DNA of 64,000 bases from Moesziomyces globuligerus (lineage: Eukaryota > Basidiomycota > Ustilaginomycetes > Ustilaginales > Ustilaginaceae), in contig JARVLF010000017.1 in the NCBI GenBank assembly GCA_030849465.1, positions 248,001-312,000 on the forward strand. The letters are read 5' to 3'. How positions within the stretch are numbered: the first letter of the stretch is position 1; every line of letters starts with the position of its first letter. Both the position numbers and the translations under genes were made by a program. This document shows, piece by piece, positions 59,301 through 64,000 of this stretch. The notes under the pieces are model-generated. The model ran no database searches, was not told the origin of the DNA, and saw only the letters and a program-made list of their open reading frames with translations.

Positions 59301-60241
59301 CGGAGTGCGAGGCAGCTGACGCGGAGACGCAGGACGTGGACGGTCCTGCCGACGGTTCGGACCGTCAGCTGGACGACGTGCCAGCTGCTGACATTCCAAG
59401 CGAGGTCGAAGAGGTTGCAGCCACGCCTGCGCTTGTCTCTGACACGGCTCCTACTGTCGAGACAGAGTCTGTCGAAGCCACGCCTGATCCGGCCACGCCT
59501 GCAGCCGGCGAAGCCGAGAGCGACGACTTTGTCGCCATCGCTGCGCCGACCGCCTCGGACGAGACTGCCGAGAACGGAGCCTCTCCGCCCGCCGCCTCCA
59601 TCGGTGCTTCGGCGAAGCCGGCCGCAGAGCCCGTGACTGCGGAGGCAGCGGGCTCGAAGTTGCTCGTGCCGCTGACGGTGGTGGAGGCGCATCCGTCGGG
59701 GACGGGCAGCATCCAGAAGCGGTCGATGGTTCTAGTGGATCGACGGCGGTTCGAGAGTCTCGCACGGCGGATGACGGATCTGGAGCAGCAGCTGGAGTCG
59801 ATCGATCGCCCCGAACCGCCTTCACGCGGAGCGAAGCTTCAGACCATGTTCGACGGCCCGGACGAGGGCGTGCCGACAGGGGCTGAGGCGGACGAGATCC
59901 TCGATGCCGTCCTCGCTGCTTCGCAAGCGCAGCCTCCCGCAACAGAGGCGAAAACTGCGGTGGAGGTGGCAAAGGACGTAGGCAAAGGAGGGTGGTGGAA
60001 GCCGTCGAGTTGGGTGACGTACCTCTCGTCGCTCAACCCCTACTACTCGGAACAGACGAGGGCAAGGGAGGAGGAGGAAGACGAGATCAGTCTGGATGCT
60101 CTGCTGGGCCGACCCGAGTCGGACGAGGAGAAGCATCTGCTGGCTATCGGCGCGATTCCAGCCTACATGCTCGGACTGGGTGCAGGCGTAGGTTTCGTGC
60201 TGGTTAGGGAAGTGCTGGGAAAGGGCATCGCCAGGTCTTGA
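56369..60241 (+). CDS. SAM-domain protein with C-terminal membrane segment and acidic repeats
   Basis: 1290 residues in one exon. A Ser/Pro-rich N-terminus precedes a SAM-like domain (about 157-228): IWLPSQVALYLTHVLGL, then GGRAFLRLSEKDLERQGLNLKWRKLMIEAVRKLRR. The middle is acidic and disordered and ends in three degenerate repeats of 68-70 residues (58970-59590). A short helix (RRRFESLARRMTDLEQQLESI) follows. Near the C-terminus is one hydrophobic stretch (IPAYMLGLGAGVGFVLVREVL, about 1262-1283), suggesting a tail-anchored protein with the SAM domain in the cytosol. Function is unknown; SAM domains usually self-associate or bind other SAM proteins or RNA. The start is the first ATG (ACCATGGCG), since the preceding TTG codons are unlikely. 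Confidence 0.82.
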   Translation: MASTDPPAISTPSRPRYSLNPKRSGTFAANPATPNVAGFSPGGQVFEGYSYLTRSTSMSTSTRSRPKGLQTATPPAPLASNLPNSPSSPRLSRLASSPPASPFADTPEVPRRSNTIHRMSSSISTPELHSIGVHPPRSESESERLAEAVANLPHNPKIWLPSQVALYLTHVLGLVPRPVVEDVTAYVRTSRMGGRAFLRLSEKDLERQGLNLKWRKLMIEAVRKLRRDALRGRIWGYESGSIRWPKSAQDLAREEAEDLDDSELAEGALIEQDGVVRSSSATSKLTLKRMRDSRKVRGMIQAFQTSPDQKTERLPPSSPLDAVYGEGYVRGQAQHILSEAEQKKLSLRRPLRPRRSTADFPWLESPAAAKKEDIEALLSGLSQQEADELANELGLNDLNDTDAVGRALQQDQADEHKRHLLDDASTESADEVVLMPTLTRHGSEDSLSMGDSSVSECSVSESEADADADAESRGHKPRYSVLDEDIIRAILAEADHADASHPDAAVAIREEGSNASPKAQLTRSHTTASILRPERPYRASLYTDEELEALDTNPLHVRTESSRELVQALGLSGTDAVDDTAEPQFGTARLRSAEERALDALALPNFDQATPSHQDAQAHPEPHASDEDGEKGEYVFMPPEPSARKPLSQVGSIRRAGRGDATFGSRRGKAVLSLLSQGDSENSELFASLPGATMLRQKSSEARKSMVPENEAGWGGTLGRSSSRKSVNSVFDGPAAFPKRSLDRVASEAEAESAWAQLDTGAQDEAAEENEAQEMQVEAPVDRYEDTATENEGEAAMLRRPSVEQRLSSLFIDGDAPADVHAAEPGCSADASTAVEEVAPQHATEEIPGTGLDEVTVEPKSELDETPAADIRDQAEAAEPAPELVSDQSSAGAQPEAAEVTKAVSATSEDEPAAAADSDNGDDHAGGQEPQIEASAVDFRSEAEDAAPAPAPEIVAESSRVDAQSAAVDNTEVASTISECEAADAETQDVDGPADGSDRQLDDVPAADIPSEVEEVAATPALVSDTAPTVETESVEATPDPATPAAGEAESDDFVAIAAPTASDETAENGASPPAASIGASAKPAAEPVTAEAAGSKLLVPLTVVEAHPSGTGSIQKRSMVLVDRRRFESLARRMTDLEQQLESIDRPEPPSRGAKLQTMFDGPDEGVPTGAEADEILDAVLAASQAQPPATEAKTAVEVAKDVGKGGWWKPSSWVTYLSSLNPYYSEQTRAREEEEDEISLDALLGRPESDEEKHLLAIGAIPAYMLGLGAGVGFVLVREVLGKGIARS
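58970..59590 (+). repeat. Three degenerate 68-70-residue repeats inside the SAM-domain protein
   Basis: Repeat starts are at 58970, 59174 and 59384. Each begins A-[AV]-D-[IF]-x-x-[EQ]-[AV]-E and continues with a Pro/Ala block and [IL]V[SA][DE]. The spacing is 204 and 210 bp, both multiples of three, so the repeats have expanded as coding units. Confidence 0.6.
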
Positions 60242-60562
60242 ACAAGATCACAGCGGACCAAGCACACGAGCTATAGGTCCGCCTGGCAAGGACACTTTGG
60301 TTACGAGACGCGTACGTTTGTGCTGAATCGAGATTGCTGCACTGATGACAGCGTCGTGTGGCTGTGTGACGTTGTGGACGTGGAGCTTAGCTTTGCTCAC
60401 TTGAGTTGAGGAATCCGGCGCATGTGTGTGGGAGGGTGAAGCACTCGCCACAAGTCAGATTCTAGATCTCGATATATCACGGTAGCATTCTTTTTCACAG
60501 AGGGGAAACAAAGACCCGACCAGGGCAAAAGAAAAGGGGAGGAAGAGGAGGATGGAAAGGGA
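60242..60562. other. Convergent 3' region between SAM-domain gene and tup1
   Basis: 321 bp, with G/A-rich plus strand near the tup1 stop (about 60520-60560). No gene is seen. Confidence 0.4.
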
Positions 60563-62928
60563 TTAGATTCGGTCGTAGGACCAGATTCGGGCGTTAAAGT
60601 CGCCGCTTCCGGTCGCGAGCAGGCCTCCGGCGGGGCTGAGGTTGATGGCGATGACCGAGTTCTTGTGACCCTGGAGTACGAACTGAGCCTGGGCGGTGTT
60701 GGGATCCCAAAACTGGACGCCCCTATCCTTGCTACCACTTGCGACCCATTGACCATCGGGACTGCAGGAGACGGAGAGGACGTAGTCCTTGTGACCGACA
60801 AAGGTCGTGGCGCAGCTAGCATGACCGCCCTTGTCCTCTGCGCGATTCTCCTGAACCGCCTTGGCGGTACCAGTGAGGTCCCAGAGCTTGAGCGTCTTGT
60901 CGAGACTGCCCGAGACGAGCGACTTGCCATCGGGAGCAAACGAGACCGAGTAGATCGAGTCCTTGTGGCTCTTGAGTCGCTCGAGCTGTTTGCCCGTCTG
61001 CGCATCCCAGACGCGAACGAGCGTATCGAGCGCACCAGCCGCCACCAACCGGTTGTCGGACGAGATGCTGACCGAAGTCACACCCGCCTCGCTAGGTCCA
61101 TGCTCCAACCCGGGCGAGGTATAGAGCGTATGCAGCAACTGGCCATTCTCAACATCCCAGATCCGAACCGTCTTATCGCCCGAACCTGAAGCAATGATCC
61201 TCCCGTCCTTGGAGTAATCGAGCGAGTAGATCTCCTGCTTATGCCCCGAAAAGAGATGCTTGACCTTCTTCTTGCCGATATCCCAGATCCTGATCTGCCG
61301 ATCCTCCGCACCCGTCGCCAGACACTTGCCATCGGGACTAAAGCAGACGCTGCGGATGTACAGATCGCCCTTGGAGTTGGCCGACTGGTCGGTCAACACG
61401 CACGTCTTGGCGCCCGTCTTGGTATCAAAGATCTGCGCCGACTTGTTGCAGCCCGTAGCGAGAAACTTGCCATCCGCCGAGAAGCGCACGCAGCACACGA
61501 CGCTCTCGTGCAAAAACGTGTGCACCAGATTGACGTCCAGCGTTCGCTTCACCTTGGGGTTGAAGATCGCCAGCCAGTCGGCACCTTCCTTCTTGAGCTC
61601 CTTGGGGATCTCGTCCGGGTCCATGTCGCTGAGGCTTGCGAGCGTGACGTTGCCCGCCGCCGCCGCCGCTGCGCCGGGCGAGTCGGCTCCGGAAGGTCCC
61701 TCACCGGGGCGATCGCCGCGCTCGCGCTCGCGCGCGTCGCGGTGCATGTCGCGGTTGTACGAGTTGGACGGCGGCAGCGGCGGCGCACCGTGCGGCGACT
61801 GTGCAGGCCCAGGCCCAAGAGGTGGACCCGTACCGCGCTGGTCGCGGTCCCACTTCTCGTCGCGATGCGCACGGTCGCGCTCCTCCTTCTTGATCCAGTC
61901 GCGCTCGCGGTCTGCGCCCGGGCTGGGTGGGCCGCTGTAGTGCGAGCCGGGTCCCTCAACGCGCATGCGCTTGGCGTCCTTGCCGCCGGGCGTAGGCCCG
62001 CGGACGGGCTCGCGCTCGCGGTCGAAGCCGTTGGGGCCACGTGCGTACTCGGAAGCAGGGCCAGCGCCGGAAGCGTTGCCGTTGGGACCGAACATGCCGG
62101 CGGAGCCAGGCCCGCCGGGACCGCCAGGGGGCGGAGGCCCACCGGCCGAGGCGATGGGCAGCGGACCGGAAGCACCGGAAGCAGGCAGATGAGGCGGACC
62201 ACCCATGGGGCCGGATGCGGGCGCGGCACCGTGCTCGGCAGACAAGCCTCTCGAGTCGAGGATGCTGCGCAGACGCTTGACCTCTTCCTCGTACCTATAT
62301 TTGTGGAGCAAAAGCAAGGGTCAGCATGGATGCGGCGCTAGAGGAGCAGGGAGCAAAAGGCTAGGGATGACGTTGTGGGAGACGTACTGCTGAATGATCT
62401 GGGAGTGACGCTTCTCGAGTTCGTAGAAGTGATTTTGCATCATGTTGACTTCGCTGACTTGTTGGGTAACTGCGGATGAGACGAGCAAAGGAGGGAAGCG
62501 AGTCAGTATTCTGAGGAGAGGGGGCGAGATGAGCTGAGCGCGTGTGTTCGAGATGCTGGCGACGTACCTCGATGCTCGATCTCGTCGCGTTGCGCCTTGA
62601 ACTGTGCAGTGTCGTTGCCAAGGAGGTCGAATTCATGACGGACAAAGTCGAGTAGGTCGGCAAGGCGGGCAGAGCTGGTGTGCGGGGCACCTGAGGGTGG
62701 TGCGCCGCCGGGAGGGCCAGCGGCGGAACCGGGAGGGCCGGGGGGCGCGGGACCGCCCGGACCACCGGCGACAGGGCCTCCAGGATGAGGACCTCCCTGG
62801 GCAGCAGCGGCAGCGGCGGCGGCAGCTGCCTGGGAGGGACCGGGGCCGCCAGGGCCACCGGGAGGAGGTGGCCCGGTGGGAGGGCCCTGAGAGCCGGCAG
62901 AGGGCACGATGGAACGGTGGTTGTACAT
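60563..62928 (-). CDS. tup1: Tup1 transcriptional corepressor (three exons; second exon acceptor uncertain)
   Basis: Exon 1 is 62928-62568 and exon 3 is 62294-60563. Exon 2 ends at 62388 and must begin at 62457 (AAG acceptor) to keep frame; the better-looking CGCAG acceptor (exon from 62471) leads to a stop (see findings). The frame-keeping model gives 720 residues. An N-terminal tetramerisation coiled coil is present (LADLLDFVRHEFDLLGNDTAQFKAQ, then VNMMQNHFYELEKRH and YEEEVKRLRSIL). A Gly/Pro-rich region and a motif (SLSDMDPDEIPKELKKEGADWLAIFNPKVKR) typical of fungal Tup1 follow, then seven WD40 repeats ending GSGDFNARIWSYDRI. It works with Cyc8/Ssn6 to repress genes recruited by DNA-binding factors; in U. 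maydis Tup1 is known to affect mating and dimorphism. Confidence 0.92.
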
Positions 62929-64000
62929 TGTAGACACGTCTCAGCCGCTCGAGTTGGCAGCGACGAGGAGTGGCAGGAGTAGCTGGGATTGGATGGTGGC
63001 TCTTTACACGCGGGATGCTGCAGCCGACAACGGTGGCTCTAAGGGATGGAGGTTGCGATCGAATCCGGTTGCGAGGTGGATCGAGGCGGTAGGGCAGGGG
63101 ACGGTCGTTCTGCTTGCAGATCCAAGACTATGCAAAGTGCGGCGACAGTGATCGGTAGAGAAAGCCGATATGGATGCGCGTGTGCACAGAAGTTGTGGAG
63201 ATGCCGCAAGAAGCAGAGAGGTGCGAGGAGTGATGGGGTCGGAGCCGAAGGCGGGCGAAGGATCGGGATGGATGGCGTGGAGCGCGAGGGTAGGATGTGC
63301 GTGCTGAGGGTGGATGGAGGATCACGCGAGGCGGATGACGAGGGGCGAGGCGAGGCGATGACGGAAGGGAGGATATGATACAAGGACGGTGTAGCGGAGG
63401 CGTGGTGATGGTGATGAGGATGCGAGTGGAGAGAGAGGGAGAGATGAGAGGCGCGCATGTGGAAGGAATCGCCGACCACGCGCTTTGCGGGCGGAGAGGC
63501 TCCAAGCTCGGCTCACGACTCACTCTGGTTGGCGGGGCGACGAGGATGCGCTCGGATCGCTGCCACGAGCGTATGCACGAGGGAGTGCAATATTCAGCTT
63601 GGCGTCCGAAGCCCGCAAGCGCAGTGTCAGAGTGCCGACGCAGCCTCGCCCTTCGGCAACGCGCGTTGGACTGCCTCGCCGCCTGACGACGAATCACAGA
63701 ATCCAATTCGATCCGATCCAACTCCAACTCTGGATGGATCGTAGAGAGATGAATTAACTGAGGCAGCACGCAGCGACGCTTCCTCCCTCTGCCTCGGAAA
63801 GAAAAAAAAGTCAATTTCAGTCAAGATACAGTAGCCAGCAGCAGGAGGGCGAGGAGCAGGAAGAGCAGCAGCGGGATGCGTGGAAGCGCGGAAGCAGTCG
63901 AGCGTGGAAGCGAGCGGAATGCTGCTGGCCCTGAGTGAGCGAGAGTCTACTGTCCCACTGCCCCACTCTATGAGCACTGGCCAGCCAGCCAGCCAGCCAG
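62929..64000. promoter_or_regulatory. tup1 upstream region to window end
   Basis: 1.07 kb with no supported gene; the plus strand at 63030-63450 is G/A-rich, so the tup1 leader sense strand is C/T-rich. It ends in a CCAG microsatellite. Confidence 0.45.
63981..64000. repeat. (CCAG)5 microsatellite at window edge
   Basis: Five exact CCAG units run into the end of the window, so the full length is unknown. Confidence 0.85.

Overview
The window looks like nuclear chromosomal DNA from a basidiomycete fungus, most probably a smut (Ustilaginales-like). It is GC-rich. Genes alternate strands and lie roughly 2-3 kb apart, most are intronless, and the introns that occur are short (80-121 nt) with GT..AG ends. 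The content is fungal: Tup1 corepressor, Dnf-type flippase, class II myosin with a Pro/Trp-Trp neck, CipC-like protein, SAPS phosphatase subunit, 126-residue profilin. The smut assignment is inference. No rRNA, tRNA, CRISPR, transposon or virus-like gene was recognised.

Layout. 1-3636 (+) is the 3' part of a SAPS-domain (Sit4/PP6-associated) protein. 3892-4444 (-) profilin and 5089-5921 (+) triosephosphate isomerase share a divergent promoter. 6264-7451 (-) is an ACAA2-type thiolase. 8529-9962 (-) is a bZIP factor, followed by about 3.6 kb without a recognisable gene. 13564-16254 (-) is a Ser-rich protein of unknown function. 17976-18515 (-) is a small secreted Cys-containing protein. 19397-23908 (-) is a P4-ATPase flippase. 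25791-27611 (-) is a UBR7/Mlo2-type protein, divergent from a CREG-family protein at 28197-28976 (+). 29637-30979 (+) is RAD51 with four exons. 32168-33688 (+) carries a PNRC/Edc1-like decapping motif. 34963-35565 (+) is the Pol epsilon histone-fold subunit Dpb4, convergent with the FAN1 nuclease at 35657-38425 (-). FAN1 overlaps the end of a CIR-N/LENG1-like gene at 38376-39131 (-). 40299-45800 (+) is myosin II heavy chain. 46029-49061 (-) is a TBC-domain protein. 50122-51318 (+) is an HP1-like chromodomain protein. 51591-51996 (-) is a CipC/DUF3759 protein. 53223-53821 (-) is a four-helix membrane protein ending in a dilysine signal. 54147-55385 (-) is a Mak32-like PfkB protein. 56369-60241 (+) is a SAM-domain protein with a C-terminal membrane segment. 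60563-62928 (-) is Tup1.

How the genes relate. This is ordinary housekeeping and regulatory chromosome, not a gene cluster or mobile island. One loose functional grouping is visible: RAD51, Dpb4 and FAN1 (recombination, replication, crosslink repair) lie within 9 kb, and each transcription unit has an ACGCGT hexamer upstream. That hexamer is also common elsewhere in the window. Profilin, myosin II, the flippase and the TBC protein belong to actin, cytokinesis and membrane-traffic functions. Tup1, HP1, bZIP and UBR7 act on transcription or chromatin.

I did not find a convincing undescribed system. The items most worth checking are: a reading-frame problem at the second exon of tup1; the same-strand overlap of FAN1 with its upstream gene; altered catalytic fingers in the TBC protein; loss of the catalytic Asp in the PfkB protein; the secreted Kex2-processed protein; and the three-repeat SAM/membrane protein.
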